64,000 nucleotides of DNA, from assembly GCF_954871325.1 (NCBI RefSeq), contig NC_088775.1, positions 13,927,561 to 13,991,560 on the forward strand. The letters run 5' to 3'. The notes beneath the pieces were generated by a model that saw only the letters and a list, made by a program, of their open reading frames with translations, had not been told where the DNA came from and made no database searches. Positions 1-11,298 of the stretch are shown one piece after another. Position numbers and translations under genes: made by a program. The number at the start of each line of letters is the position of its first letter. Positions within the stretch are counted from its first letter, which is position 1. This stretch comes from Gordionus sp. m RMFG-2023 (taxonomy: Eukaryota; Nematomorpha; Gordioida; Chordodea; Parachordodidae).

Positions 1-2
1 CG

Positions 3-680
3 AGTAGTGAGGGTTATGAAGGAGTACATGGAGGGTTCAATTACGGCATGAGAAATTTGGAAGGAGAGAGGATTTTAGATTTTAGTGATGCTATGGATAT
101 GATTGTCTGTAATACAATGTTTAAGAAAGAATCAGAGAAGCTGGTGACTTATAAGTCGGGTAGTACCAAAAGTGCAGTGTATTACTTGTTATTAAGGAGA
201 TGTGATCGATGTATAGTAAAAAATGTAAAAGTGATACCGGGAGAGGAATGTATAAATCAGCATCTACTAGTTGTAGGAGATCTCACTCTTAAAGGTGCCA
301 GGGCCACTAAAAGAAAGTTTGTCCCAAGGCTGAAGGTTTGGAAATGGAAGGAGGAGAGTGCTAAACGTCAATTCAATATGGCATTGGCGATTAGGGAGGC
401 GGAGGTGGCACAAGCATCTGGGGTGAATGACAAGTGGGAAGCCATGAAGAAAGTCTGGGTAATGACAACTGAGGAGGTATATGGATGGACAAAAGGGCCG
501 CCTAGACATAAGGAGACTTGGTGGTGGAACCTGGAGGTAGCGAAAGCCGTGGATGAGAAACGGAGGTGTTTCAAAGTATGGTATAATAGCAAAGAAAATA
601 GTGATAATGATATTTACAAGATGGCTAAAAGAAATGCTAAAAAAATTAATAGCGAAGGCTCAAGAAAAAAAAAGACATGA
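3..680 (+). pseudogene. LINE endonuclease C-terminal part and linker
   Basis: The frame is open from base 3 and reads GGFNYGMRNLEGERILDF, the usual lead-in to the last third of a LINE apurinic endonuclease. It is followed by AMDMIVCNTMFKKESEKL and CINQHLLVVGDL, where the histidine of the final conserved block is kept. The block that normally reads S-x-D-Y-I-L reads AVYYLLLRR here, so the catalytic aspartate is lost. Residues after about 110 form a basic linker rich in Lys, Trp and Glu that leads into the reverse transcriptase. The frame ends at 680, and the linker continues in another frame to about 849, which indicates an indel. Confidence 0.85.
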
Positions 681-776
681 GTTTGCTAAAGAAATGGAAT
701 GCGCTGATGGAATTGGAAATATGGTTCGAATGGCAAAACAGATGTCAAAAAAGAGGCAGGATGTGATAGGTGTAAA

Positions 777-1666
777 GTGTTTGAAAAATTGGAAGGAAAA
801 ATGGCGATTGATAGTAGTGGTATTAAGAACACCTGGAAGATTTACATGAAAGGACTTTTGAATGAAGAAAATGAATGGGATAATAATATTAGTTGTGCAA
901 AGGTAGAAGGTCCAGGGTGTAAATTTGGCAAGGACGAGATAAAGAGAGCAGTGAAAATGAAGAAAGGGAAGACATCGGGTTTAACGATGGTGGTATCAGA
1001 GATGTTTAAAGGTTCTGATGATTTAGGGATTGAATGGTTAATGAATTTAGCCAATCAAATTGTCACAGATGATACTATTCCAGAGGACTGGCGAAGAAGT
1101 ATAATTATCCCAGTATACAAGGAGAAAGGTGATCCTTTAGATTGCGGGTCTTACAGAGCTATTAAACTCTTGGAACATACAATGAAAGTATTTGAGAGAG
1201 TGTTAGAGAAGCGGTTAAGAGAACAAATTAAAATTGATGAAATGCAGTTTGGTTTTACATCGGGAAAAGGCACAACAGATGCAATTTTTGTGGTGAGACA
1301 AATTCAGGAGAAGTATCTTGCGAAGGAAAAGAAACTTTATTATGCGTTTGTTGATTGTAGAAAGCATTTGATAGGGTGCAGCGTATTACTAGATGGGCCT
1401 TGAGAAAATCAGGTGTGGAAGAATGGTTGGTAACCGCAGTGGCAATGTATGTTGGAGCACAAACAGCAGTACGGACGGATTATGGTGATAGTGACAGCTT
1501 TGAGGTGAAGGTAGGACTTCATCAAGGATCCGTGTTGAGTCCATTATTTATCTTAGTAATAGATGTGGTGGCTAGAGAAATGCGTGAAGGACTTCCATGG
1601 GAGATATTATATGCAGATGACCTTGTATTAATGGCAAACAGTGAGGGAGAATTGAGGGATAGTTAG
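777..1666 (+). pseudogene. LINE reverse transcriptase core
   Basis: Fingers and palm of a LINE reverse transcriptase. Visible motifs in order are: IPEDWRRSIIIPVYKEKGD and CGSYRAIKLL (the usual NYR-G-I block); LREQIKIDEMQFGFTSGKGT (Q-F-G-F-x-x-G-x-G-T); FVDCRK followed in another frame by AFDRV (motif A with its aspartate); VGLHQGSVLSPLFILV (the GLHQGSxLSP block); and ILYADDLVLMANS (motif C with the two catalytic aspartates). A one-base shift near 1,370 splits motif A. The frame ends at 1,666, and the thumb continues in a different frame. The catalytic residues survive but the gene is broken. Confidence 0.9.
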
Positions 1667-2560
1667 TAAATGGAAGATGACTATGGAAGCAAAGGGCCTG
1701 AAAATGAATGCATCAAAAACAAAGGTGATGATTGTTGGGGAAAATCTAAAGATGGAGGAATCCGGTAAGTGGCCTTGTGGTGTATGTGGGAAAGGAGTTG
1801 CTAGAAATTTTATTCAATGCATCCGATGCCAGGGTACATAAATGATGTAGCGGGAAAAAAGGCAGTTTGATGTTAGAAAGAATGACCTTTATTTGTAGAA
1901 CATGCATGAAAGGGATACATAATAATGATAACCTAAAAAATGGTGGTCTGGATATTGGCAATGGGTTAACCCTAGAAAAAGTGGATAAGTTTTGTTATTT
2001 AGGTGGTATGCTAAACGCAGATGGTGATGTAGATTCTGCCGTTGTTGCAAGGATCAGACAAGCTTGGAAAAAGTTCAGAGAGATGTCGTCTATTCTTACA
2101 AATAAAAAAGTTTCTCTGAAGTTAAAGGGGAAGGTTTACGTAAGCTGTGTGAGGAGTTGTTTAGTTATGGCGGTGAAACATGGGCAATGAAAGCGACTCA
2201 CGAAGCCAAATTTAAAGAACAGAGATGAGGATGGTTAGATGGATGTGTGGGGTATCTCTGAGAGAGAAAAACTAGCAAGGAATTGCGAGCAAGATTAGGT
2301 ATAGAAATGATTGGTATGGTAATGCGACGAAATAGACTAAGATGGTTTGGGCATGTGGAACGTATGACAAGAGATGACTGGGTAAAGAGATGCACAATGA
2401 TGGAAGTAGGAGGATCAAGACATAGAGGAAGACCCAAGGTGACGTGGACAAATGTGATAGCGGCGGATATGAGAAGCATGAATCTTACAAGTATTGATGC
2501 TCAGGACCGTCAAAAATGGAAAAGAAAAATCAGAGGGAAAACTAGCCTACCCGGGTAAAC
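1655..2560 (+). pseudogene. LINE RT C-terminal region with zinc finger
   Basis: After motif C the sequence reads EAKGLKMNASKTKVMIVGE, typical of the LINE thumb. A Cys-rich finger follows, made of CGVCGKG, CIRCQG and FICRTCMKG, spaced like a C4HC3 or B-box finger and located about 1,780-1,915. Next come VDKFCYLGGMLNADGDVDSA and ARIRQAWKKFREMSSILTNK, then RRNRLRWFGHVERM and RHRGRPKVTW, which end such polyproteins. These blocks lie in at least three frames. The finger inside the RT tail is characteristic of this LINE group; its role is unknown to me. Confidence 0.85.
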
Positions 2561-2593
2561 CTGGAAATCGCCATAAAACGGAGAAGAAGAAGA

Positions 2594-4932
2594 ATATACA
2601 ATTATTCAACAATTAGCCCGATATTGGATAAAAAAAATCACTTTACTTTAATAATTTATAATATTGTATTCCCCACCAGGTAAAATTTGTTTTAAAAATT
2701 ATAATTGATTATTTAATATATTAAATCACACATAATTCTTTGAGCGTAAAAAATAATATATATATACAAACAAAATTTACAACCGCATTGATATGTTTGA
2801 ATTGAAATTTACACCTTTACTCATTATTTTATTAATGATTATAGGGTTCGAACTCCTCGCCTCGCTAATTGGTTTTTTATTTAAAAAACATATAAAATGC
2901 ATAGAGGGAAGGATTGATCCCTGTGGATCAGATTTTTTTCTAAAGTGTGGTAATCATCAAACAACGATTTGCTACTTTAAAAAAAAACAAAGATAAAATT
3001 ATAATAAATTGGCTAGGATTTGCTTTTTAATTAAAAATGATATTTTGATCATGTGTCCCTGATTAACTAAGGAATTTTTGGCATTTGTACTTATATCAAT
3101 GAAATGGGTACTATTAGGTATATCATAAAATCTTTGTTTCAAGGTTTTGTCGTGATAATTTTTAAGAACGGCTCCGACTATATTCAAATTGTTGTTCCGA
3201 ATGCTGATTTTAATGAAATTACGAAGTTCACGATCATTCCACGGCGAAGAAATTGGGTAGGTAACGGTTTGATTCTTACTAAAAATAACGATCGAAAAAT
3301 ATAAAGGAATATTATAATTTAAAGGACCAAACAATATTATAAATTATATAAAGTGTTCTTTTTCATTAGCAAATATTCGTGCTGTAAATATTATAAAAAA
3401 TCGAACGCGTTCAACGTTCATCTAGTTCAAGTTCACTTTCAAAAAAAGGAACGCGTTTACGTTCTTTCAAACCTTTATAAAAAAAAATTTTTTAAATTAA
3501 ATTTAATATAAATAAATACTATATATTTTTTTACACAATTTATTAGCTATGTTCAAAATTACTAATTTTAAGTATATAGAAAATTATTTTTATTTGTTAA
3601 AACAATATTAATTTTTAATATATAAAAACTTTTATCTATCATATAAAATTTAAATATTTATAAAATATATTAAATATTATTTTAAATTGTGCTCAACTAT
3701 TAAAATATGGAAACCCTTGATAAAAACTTAAAGATAATAGAGAAATTTCAAAAAATCAAACTAAAAATAAATAAATTCGAAAAGATATTAACTATTTTAT
3801 ATCTATGTAAATAATACATCATACAACAGTCTAAAATAAATTATTAACAGGATATTTATATTTATATTATATAAAATAATAAATATTACAATTATGTATC
3901 TCTTTAAATTAGAACTTGAAGATTTTGAAACTGATATTATACTTTTAGGACACATTATAAATTTGGTAAGGATAGAAATAGTTTTTTAAAGATATGATGT
4001 TATTAAATAGTATTTATTATATTTGAAACATGGTATGTTAATTCATCAAAAATAGTGGCTAGTTAAAAAATTCAAATGTGATAAAGGAAATAGTTGATTA
4101 AAATATAACCCTTTTTTTAAAAAAAAATTTGGATAAATATTTTTTTTCAAATGAATAAAAATAAGAAAATTTTCTAAAATTGAACGAACGTAAAAAACGA
4201 ATGCGTTTGTCAAAAATAAAAGGAAAGTCATACATCAATTTTTCCAAAAAAACGAATGACCGCGTTCTATAACATTAGTAAATATTACAATTATATTGAA
4301 GGACACTATAATTTCAAAAAGGATAACATGGGTTTCAAAATCGACATCATATGACAAAAGAGCTATACATTAAAATTGGCAATTTGGACCCTTGATAATT
4401 AGGACAACTCCCTAATATGAGCAAAATTTTGAATCCCAATCAAATTTATATTAAATATTATCTATTAGAAAATCCCTTCTAATTGGACAAAAATCTTGGT
4501 CCCAACAGTGCCCACATTAGACAAGTTTTACTGTAAATGTTATAAATATTGTTTTATGGTTGCGTCCATGTGTTAAAAATCTAAACAAATTTCAGAAATT
4601 TCAAAATTTTAATGAAATCAGATGTTAAATTTTTGAAATTTTCCTAGAAATATATTTATACATGTTATTTATTTAAATATTAAAAAGAATATCTTTATTC
4701 ATTTTCTGTTTGAAAAAAGATTTTTTTATTTTCAATAAAGTTTTCCAAATTTGTAAATTTTTTAAAAAATCAAATTTTGGACACAACCTCAAAAGCCATA
4801 TATAAAAAAAATGAGGAAAATAATGAAAAAAAGAAAAAAGTAGAATTAAAGGAACCTAAATCTTAGTAAAAAGTTATTTAAAAAATAACATTTTTCAAAA
4901 AAAATCATGCTCATGGAAAACATAGTTAAGCA
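2594..4932. other. AT-rich gene-free DNA
   Basis: No coding sequence I would defend; the open frames here are short and AT-driven. The only structure seen is a pair of GC pockets containing GAACGCG-type motifs, listed separately, and homopolymer-rich filler. Confidence 0.6.
3364..4285. repeat. Possible degenerate inverted-repeat element (GAACGCG pockets)
   Basis: The left pocket near 3,400-3,470 contains CGAACGCGTTCAACGTTCA and GGAACGCGTTTACGTTC. The right pocket near 4,180-4,270 contains GAACGAACGT, ACGAATGCGTTTG and ACCGCGTTC, which read as degenerate reverse complements of the left. The flanks share CATTAG[C/T]AAATATT (3,364-3,377 and 4,272-4,285), which could be a duplicated target or chance in AT-rich DNA. 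It may be an old MITE. Confidence 0.3.
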
Positions 4933-5611
4933 CAGTGACACTGGTATAAACAAGGCTGGGGGGTTGGATTGTTAATTTGGCAAATTATTAATAATTCTTT
5001 TTTATTATATTGGTTAAAGAACTCGTAGGTAAATCTACTAGAATATGAATCAAATATTTGCATTATTCGTGTTTCGAATTGAATTATTCGTATTTGTACA
5101 AATGGAAAAACATTATTCCATTTGATTCGTCAAATATTGAAAAATTAAGTTCTTAAAAAATATTTATAAAATTGATTTATACATGTGGAGAAATAGTAAA
5201 AAAAATAAAAAGGTCCACAAGGAACATGTTAAATAATAATTTAAGATATTTAAAATTATTTTGAATAATTTGCAATTATACGAATTTCGAAAAATAGATA
5301 AAAAAAATATTTGACGGATATTATATTTTCCTTATTCGTAGTCGATTCGAATAATTGTGTTATTCATATTTGTAAAATACCAATCGAAAGCCTGAAATAT
5401 TGAAATAGATTTTAGAATTAATGTTTCCAATTTTAAGACCAACTTATAGGATAAAAAAGATATAAAGCATTATATTTTTAAAAATTAATCAAAATTTCTC
5501 ATAGATGTGACCCCACCAAAATCCAGGTAAATGAGGGTGGGGGGGGGTGTTGAAGGCAAAGGCTAATTCCTCCCCCTATCCACTCCCAAATAATTCCTAG
5601 TTACATCACTG
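4933..5611. mobile_element. Possible old hAT-type non-autonomous element
   Basis: The right end, read on the minus strand from 5,611, begins CAGTGATGTAACTAGGAAT. This is a hAT-like terminus very close to the CAGTGGCGTCGCTAAGG end of the element at 13,835. A candidate left end CAGTGACACTGG starts at 4,933. The 8 bases outside are GTTAAGCA and ATTGGGCA, matching at 5 of 8 with all differences transitions. A run of ten Gs and a C-rich stretch lie just inside the right end. The right end is convincing; the left end is a guess. Confidence 0.4.
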
Positions 5612-5656
5612 ATTGGGCAGTATCGCAAATATATTTTAACAAATTTTTATATAGAT

Positions 5657-5911
5657 CAGAGACCTGCAGAGGTACCATTTGCAGGGCGTGGCCCGGGTAT
5701 AATATTTTCAACTCAGGTCCGAATTTTTTAAATTATATTATATATTTTTTGATTTAAAATAGTGGTGATTTAAAATATACGGCTCCCTCTGGATATTTTT
5801 TTAAAATTTTAGGCCCAACTTGGCCCGGGTATTTTTTAAAAAAAATTTTAGGCCCAGCCTGGGTATATATAAAAAAAAATTAAAATATGGCTCTGCCCGG
5901 CCAGTTCTCTG
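5657..5911. mobile_element. hAT-type MITE, family A
   Basis: A 255-bp element. The left end is CAGAGACCTGCAGAGGTACC; the right end, read inward on the minus strand, starts CAGAGAACTGGCCGGGC. The flanking 8 bases are ATATAGAT and ATCTAGAT, a 7/8 target-site duplication. Inside are repeated GGCCCGGG-type motifs separated by A/T runs. A related copy is at 51,940, and the same termini bound the 4.8-kb gene-bearing element at 32,237. There is no coding capacity. Confidence 0.85.
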
Positions 5912-5944
5912 ATCTAGATACCTTTAAAAAATATTTTTAACAAC

Positions 5945-6113
5945 TAGTCTTATAAAAACGGCTAACTCAATATTCCATCCAGAATACTATCATGCAAGCT
6001 AGAAGATTTTGTTTGCAGAAGAAACAAAGGTTTTGGACATCTATTAGAGAAATCTCGAGGCTTAGGCAATATTTTTCTGGCTAAAATATTGAGTTAGCCG
6101 TTTAACAACACTA
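5945..6113. mobile_element. MITE family C copy (left end eroded)
   Basis: It contains the paired family-C motifs ACGGCTAACTCAATATT and AAAATATTGAGTTAGCCG and ends in GTTTAACAACACTA, the complement of the family terminus TAGTGTTGTTAAAC. TCTTATA occurs on both sides of the copy, suggesting the target duplication, but the first bases of the left terminus are missing. Confidence 0.65.
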
Positions 6114-6496
6114 TCTTATATATAAAAAATGATAACTTGAAAGCGGGATAAATTTTCAAAGTAGGATAATATTTGACTCCGTATTTTTTGGGAAGTTCGT
6201 TTTTGGCTAAATTTATCCTGTATAATAAAAAATATAAAAAGAAAAAAATATATGTGCATCTTTCGAGGTTAATTTATTAATTGTAATAAATAATTTTTAA
6301 ATATTTTGGTGTCAAATTTATAATTGTTTTATGCATCGGAGACAAGCTATAAAAAAACCCAGATCAAACCTAGCCGATTTTTTATTTTAAATTTAACAAA
6401 CCATTAGTTTTTACTAAAGCTACTAGAGCCAAGTACGGAAATGTCCGATCAGATAAAACTGTCCGAGAACCATTTTGCAAAAAATGTCAGCCTCAA

Positions 6497-6690
6497 AAAA
6501 GTGTTGTTAAATGGATTGATTTGAGCAGATTGAAAAATATTCCCTAGGCCTTAAGAATTTGCTAATAGATACTTAGACCTTTGTGCCATATATGAGAAAA
6601 CCTTCAGGCTTGCATAATATTTTACTGGATAATGAGTTAGCCGTTTTAAAAAATTCACTTAAATCAAACCGTTTAACAACTTTACCTCAA
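6497..6690. mobile_element. Degenerate MITE family C copy
   Basis: It begins AGTGTTGTTAAATGG and ends AAACCGTTTAACAACTTT. The centre keeps the family words GCTTGCATAATATTTTACTGG and GAGTTAGCCGTTTT. It is more diverged than the copies at 36,539 and 52,984, and no clear 8-bp duplication remains. Confidence 0.6.
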
Positions 6691-7661
6691 AAAATTCAAA
6701 AAATAATTTGATAACAAAATCTATTAGTAAATATGGAATTTGTATTAGAAGAAATTAAAGGTGACTCAAAAGTTTCTATTTTTATATAAAATTTCGGTAT
6801 CTCCATAAAAAATTACATGTGATTTGTGAAGCCTGCCATAATAATTTTTTTTAAATATTTCCTGTTTGTGCGAGGGCTGGGGCTTTACAAATCTCTAGTA
6901 CAGAGAGATCTACATCGGGTACCTATTTTTAAAAGTCCAATACAATCTGATATTGTTTTTTTCGTTTGAGTGATTCTATTCATCAGGTTAGCTAATAAAG
7001 GACCTATACATGTTTAATAAATGTAATTTTTCCTGTTATATTATAACTTATGATATGTACAATAATATTTTAAAAAAATTAGATTTAGTTATGTTATAAT
7101 TGCTTGTTTTAAAAAATAATTATTATTTTCAGGGATGTTATTCTATCTGGATCCGAACTTAAATGCACATTTCATTAGGTTCCAATCATTGCTGAAAATA
7201 GGTCCAGTTACATGGCTAATTTATATTTATACTAGGATGGTGTCAATATTTACATTTTTTTAAATCGAATTGGACCGATATTTTCAAAAAATCCCGATCA
7301 GATTTGTTTATCATTGTTATGGTTATTTTATGAATATATATAATCATGTAAATATTTTTTACATATAAATTTCTAATTTATTTAAAAAAATGAATAGAGA
7401 GAAGAAAGACAGCTAAAAATATAATTAAAAATAGTAAACGAGTCACTCACATTCAGCGATAAACATAGTAAATATTTAAAATGAGATGACTAAGTTTAAA
7501 TAAAAACAAAATACATGTAATTTTGATACACTTTAAAAAGTTTATTTTCTCATGGCCAAGGTGCTTTAATGAATTATCCACGTTTGGCCCCATTGATGTA
7601 AGTATACTACAATATTGACAATTCATGCATCATATTTCTTGAATTTAATAGTGTACATATA

Positions 7662-7735
7662 TAGGAGTCAGCAGCAGTGCATTGAGTGATTTGCACGTCG
7701 ATTAGACCACAAAATGGCGCTTCAGCGGACTCCTA
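7662..7735. repeat. 74-bp GC-rich hairpin-forming segment
   Basis: The segment starts TAGGAGTC and ends GACTCCTA, a perfect 8-bp terminal inverted repeat. An internal GTGCA...TGCAC stem lies close to the left arm. It stands out as a GC island in AT-rich DNA. Its size and 7-bp acceptor-like stem recall a tRNA, but no T-loop or D-arm consensus fits on either strand. It could be a minute MITE or a structured RNA. Confidence 0.4.
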
Positions 7736-9684
7736 AACCACTTTTAATTAATGATAGTATTATTGGTTAGCCCATAGTTTAGTTATTTTTTTAGATAGAT
7801 AATATTAATTTTTTATATGAAATTTGTTCAAAGTTAGATGGTAAATATTAATAAAAAAAATTAAATATTTGATCAGTATCGAATCGGTTTTGTATGAATA
7901 TCGGGTTTGTAAAAAAGGACTTAATTTAAACCACATTTATGTAATGTTATTAAAGAAGTATAATAATAAATATATTCACCTTGAAAATAGAGTATTCTTA
8001 TTCTCACGGGATTGATGAGCAATTAACATGAAAATGTTGGTTACGGATAAACAATAGCCACAATAATGGGTGTAAAACATCACTATCACATTCTTAAGTT
8101 ATTTTTATTTTTAAAAATCTTGATATTAGAAAAAATGTAAATTGTGCTGTAAAAAAAGATTAACAATCATTTTAATTAGAAATCTTAATACATAGAGGTA
8201 GACTATTTTAAAAACCTGGGCTAGGGTCATATTTAAAATTTTTCCAAATTAATATAAAAATTATTCAGCTGTAATTTCCGGCTTATATTCTTAAATTCCA
8301 ATTTGCTTTTGAAGCAATCAAAATTGAACCATAATTTAATCAAAATAATTTCGGAACAAATGATAAAATTTAAAAAAAGATCATCGCCGAATCCAAGCAG
8401 AGTCTGAAAATAGAAATTTATTTCTAGGTAAGCCTTAAAATTTTGATCTCTGCTCTGCAAATCCAAAGTTAAAAGAAGAAATTGGGAGAAATATAGAAAC
8501 CGTAAACCCCCTTTAAAATTCATGTAAAGCGAAAGCGATTTTAAAATTTCCATGAAACCGGCTTCAACAAAAGTGCAACAATGCAGAACTCTTTGGTCCG
8601 GCTAAATTCTAAAATCTGGTAAATCATATGTTATATATGGATGTGTACTTTGGAAGCCTGGTAAATAATGGATTCAAAGTTGACGCTGTTTAACTCGACG
8701 ATATTGTTTTGCATTGATATAGGAGGGGCGGGTAAAATTTCGGATATCATAAAACGCGGCAACAAACCGTTTGCATAATCCAGTATAAATTTAACTATAT
8801 TATTTTATCGTTGTAATATATATATATATAAATATCAAAGATTTATATCGGAACCTAGAACTAATAGGAACCAAAGATGGAAAATTTCCCAGAATCAATT
8901 AAACAATAGTGCGGGAAATGGGGTAGGGAAGGGGTAGTATGATACTTTTATTTTAAAAATTTAAATAAAAATTAGAATAACAAAATTTATCACAAATGAT
9001 ACTATATAAAATTTCCAAAACGAACCTAGATTATTGGGATTGAAATCTTGGTGTTCAAGCAAATATTTCGTCCGAACCTTGATATATTTTTTTTATAAGA
9101 TTTGATTTTATATATTCTCAGAGAAAACTAATAATTTCTCCTTTAAGTATTATAGAGAGTAAACACACCTCATAGCGCTTACCTATTTTTAACATTTTTC
9201 ATTTATGCTCCCTGGAGGATCATTATAAGCGCGGTTTTAATTATTTTTTTTTAAAAAGAATACAGGAAAACTAAATGTTTAAATAAAATTATCATATTAG
9301 ATATATATACCTTTTAAAAAAATTTTTACTTATGAAAGCTGCATCATAATCGGAGCGTATGAGCGTCTTGGTATAGCGTTGCGAAATCGGTAAATTCTGT
9401 GGGTGAGTACCGAAAAAAATTTGGGAAATATTTAAGGCATTAAATTATTTTTTTTCCCACCGACTTTCCTCAAGATTGAGCCACACTTTGGGGCTAAAAA
9501 CTAGAGAATCCACTAAAAATCGATTTTCACGAAAGTACACGTTCTAAACGTGCATGCGCGCAATGATCACTCATAAATTCCGATTAGGAGGCAGTGTTAA
9601 AATATAAGGATTAAGCTAATACGTTTTAAGTAAATAGTATTTAAGAAAGAAATAGAGGTAATTCCGGAAATAATTTTTTTTTCT

Positions 9685-10410
9685 TCATTCAATTACTTTT
9701 TCATCTATTATCAAAACGGAGGGATTATCTTTGATCAACGAATTGAAATCGTCGACACCCAAAAAGAAAGAGTGAGCGCCATCTAGCAAAGACGTATCGA
9801 GTATTTTAAAATGCAATTTCGTGTGTTTAATATTTTTAAAACTTTTTCGAATTTGAGCCACGATAGATTCGAGATGGGTAATTGTTTTACTGACTATGTA
9901 GATTTCGCTAGACGCAGTCCGATAGTCGTTAAACAATTTTTGGCAAAATTGTAAGGCTCTTGTTTCCAAGGGAGAATTTCTTTTCCAGGAAAATTCGCGA
10001 TTAGATAAGCTTTCACGTATGGATTCGATGTAAAGTTTATGCAATATTTTAGGGTAATAGATTAACAAGGTATGGGGCGAGTAAAAACTCGATTCATAAT
10101 AATATGGAGGTTCGATATACTCATGGCTATTATTGCGAAGCGCATGGTATAGAGTTTCCAAGTTTGGGCAACGCTTTTCCTCGTTTTTTACGGTGGCAAA
10201 GGATCGTAAATAATCGTGGTGCAGGTTCTTGCATTGAAAATTGGCGGAAGCAAATGGATGACGAATAGCTAGGCAGTAAGATAACGATTCGTTGAAACGT
10301 TCTAGAGGGTTATTAGGGCCGAGCGTGTAAAAGGAATGTTTGAAAGAATAGTTGTTGGTAACGTCAAAATCGGAAATGGCGTAAAGGTAGATGTCGTAAA
10401 TAGTATGCAT
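9685..10410 (-). CDS. Unrecognised 241-residue protein, intact
   Basis: A continuous 241-codon frame on the minus strand, from an ATG at 10,410 to a TGA at 9,685. I do not recognise the family. Base composition is clearly less AT-rich than the surroundings, third codon positions use C and G freely (TTC, TAC, CTC), and the amino-acid composition is balanced, all signs of a selected coding sequence. The N-terminal half is rich in Tyr and His (KNLHHDYLRSF, EPPYYYESSFY). The C-terminal half alternates predicted helices and strands (SSEIYIVSKTITHLESIVAQ; KLHFKILDTSLLDGAHSFF; SVLIIDEKVIE), compatible with an alpha/beta domain. No signal peptide, membrane segment or zinc-binding cluster is visible. 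The start codon is preceded by AAAG, so an upstream exon is possible. No terminal repeats flank it. It could be a host gene or the cargo of an unrecognised element. Confidence 0.75.
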   Translation of the reverse strand: MHTIYDIYLYAISDFDVTNNYSFKHSFYTLGPNNPLERFNESLSYCLAIRHPFASANFQCKNLHHDYLRSFATVKNEEKRCPNLETLYHALRNNSHEYIEPPYYYESSFYSPHTLLIYYPKILHKLYIESIRESLSNREFSWKRNSPLETRALQFCQKLFNDYRTASSEIYIVSKTITHLESIVAQIRKSFKNIKHTKLHFKILDTSLLDGAHSFFLGVDDFNSLIKDNPSVLIIDEKVIE

Positions 10411-11019
10411 CTTTATATTTGTAAATTAAAAAATAGTGAGTATATTTAAAATTTCTATAAAACTCCAAAATAAAGGAACTACAAAATTAATTGAATGAGT
10501 GAATTAGGAAAATCAGATATGTAACGATTTACAATATTAATAAGGATATATAATTCTTTTTAAAATAAAAATCTAAGAATGGGGGAAGGGCTGTTAAAAT
10601 TAAAATCACAAATTAAAACAAAAAAAAGAGTACAAGTAATGGGCTATAATAGTATTTCCCCAAATGTATTTTAAAAAAAAATACTTTCTATCGCCTGCAA
10701 ACTGGAAAATCTAAGCGTTCCGTAAACAAGTGATTCAGCAAAGTTTTTTAATATTAGAATTTTCTTGTTAGCTATTGACCATCTTTTTGTAAAACTATTT
10801 AAAAATTCTCAGTCACCATTCCTCTCAAATTTTCATAATCATAATGCTTAGGGAAGCAGGAATGTTTTATGAGAACCCAGAAACTGAAATCATAAGAATG
10901 CATTCCGGATATGGCTCAATTCAACATTTAATAACGGATCAAGTCCGATACTAATCATTTTTCGGATTGGACGGATATTTAAAAAAACCCGATCCATTAT
11001 ATTTGTATATATCGAAAAT
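10411..11019. other. AT-rich gene-free DNA upstream of the orphan gene
   Basis: This is the 5' flank of the minus-strand gene. No TATA box or promoter can be singled out against the AT background. A GC-richer patch at 10,900-11,000 (GGATCAAGTCCGATAC, AACCCGATCCATT) looks like a repeat remnant. Confidence 0.4.
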
Positions 11020-11298
11020 TAGTGATCTGCATCGGGCCTAATTTTTCAAGCCCGGCCCGACTCGAAATTTTTTTAGAAAAAATTTACCGGCCCGTCGCAG
11101 CAGAATTTATTTAAATATAGAAATTAATTTTTATAATTACTCTACATAAAAAATTCAATATAAAATTGAGAAATTTAGATATATTTTAAAAAAATTCGAA
11201 GGTCCGACCCAACCCGGCCCGAATTTTTATAAAAAATATTAGGCCCGGCCCGAACCCGATTTTTTTAAATAGAATTGGCCTAACTTTGCAGATCTCTA
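11020..11298. mobile_element. hAT-type MITE, family B, perfect TSD
   Basis: A 279-bp element beginning TAGTGATCTGCATCGGGCC. Its other end, read inward on the minus strand, is TAGAGATCTGCAAAGTTAGG. The flanking 8 bases are TCGAAAAT on both sides, a perfect duplication. The interior carries several GCCCGGCCCGA motifs separated by T/A runs. It is the uninterrupted reference for the family member that hosts the nest at 30,504-37,253. Confidence 0.92.

Larger units (their letters stand above)
1..2593 (+). mobile_element. LINE (non-LTR retrotransposon), 5'-truncated by the window edge, decayed
   Basis: A single non-LTR retrotransposon on the plus strand: the tail of an apurinic-type endonuclease, a reverse transcriptase, a Cys-rich zinc-finger segment inside the C-terminal part, and a C-terminal region with the typical RLRWFGHVERM motif. 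It ends in a short GAA tail (GAAGAAGAAGAA near 2,581-2,593), as LINEs often end in a simple repeat. Coding sequence occupies nearly all of the 2.6 kb but shifts reading frame at least five times and contains stops, so this copy is dead. The left end lies outside the window. The protein resembles a LINE type widespread in cnidarians and other invertebrates; I do not assign a clade. Confidence 0.9.
6120..9684. other. AT-rich gene-free DNA
   Basis: No supported genes. It contains an eroded MITE C and a 74-bp GC-rich hairpin (both listed), a short TA microsatellite near 8,817-8,830, and a 106-codon open frame on the minus strand (8,233-8,553) of biased composition that I do not accept as a gene. 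Confidence 0.5.

Noticed and set aside
2793-3334. Short frames on both strands after the LINE
   Set aside because: Overlapping on both strands, AT-driven, and no similarity to known proteins recognised.
7662-7735. True tRNA gene
   Set aside because: A 7-bp acceptor-like stem closes perfectly, but no T-loop (TTCRANT), D-loop or anticodon arm fits on either strand.
8233-8553. 106-codon open frame on the minus strand
   Set aside because: Composition is dominated by Phe, Leu, Ile, Asn and Lys, as expected from AT-rich non-coding DNA. No motif, no GC rise at third positions, and frames this long occur by chance here.
8817-8830. TATA-type promoter
   Set aside because: It is a simple TA microsatellite; TATA-like words are everywhere in this DNA and no gene starts nearby.
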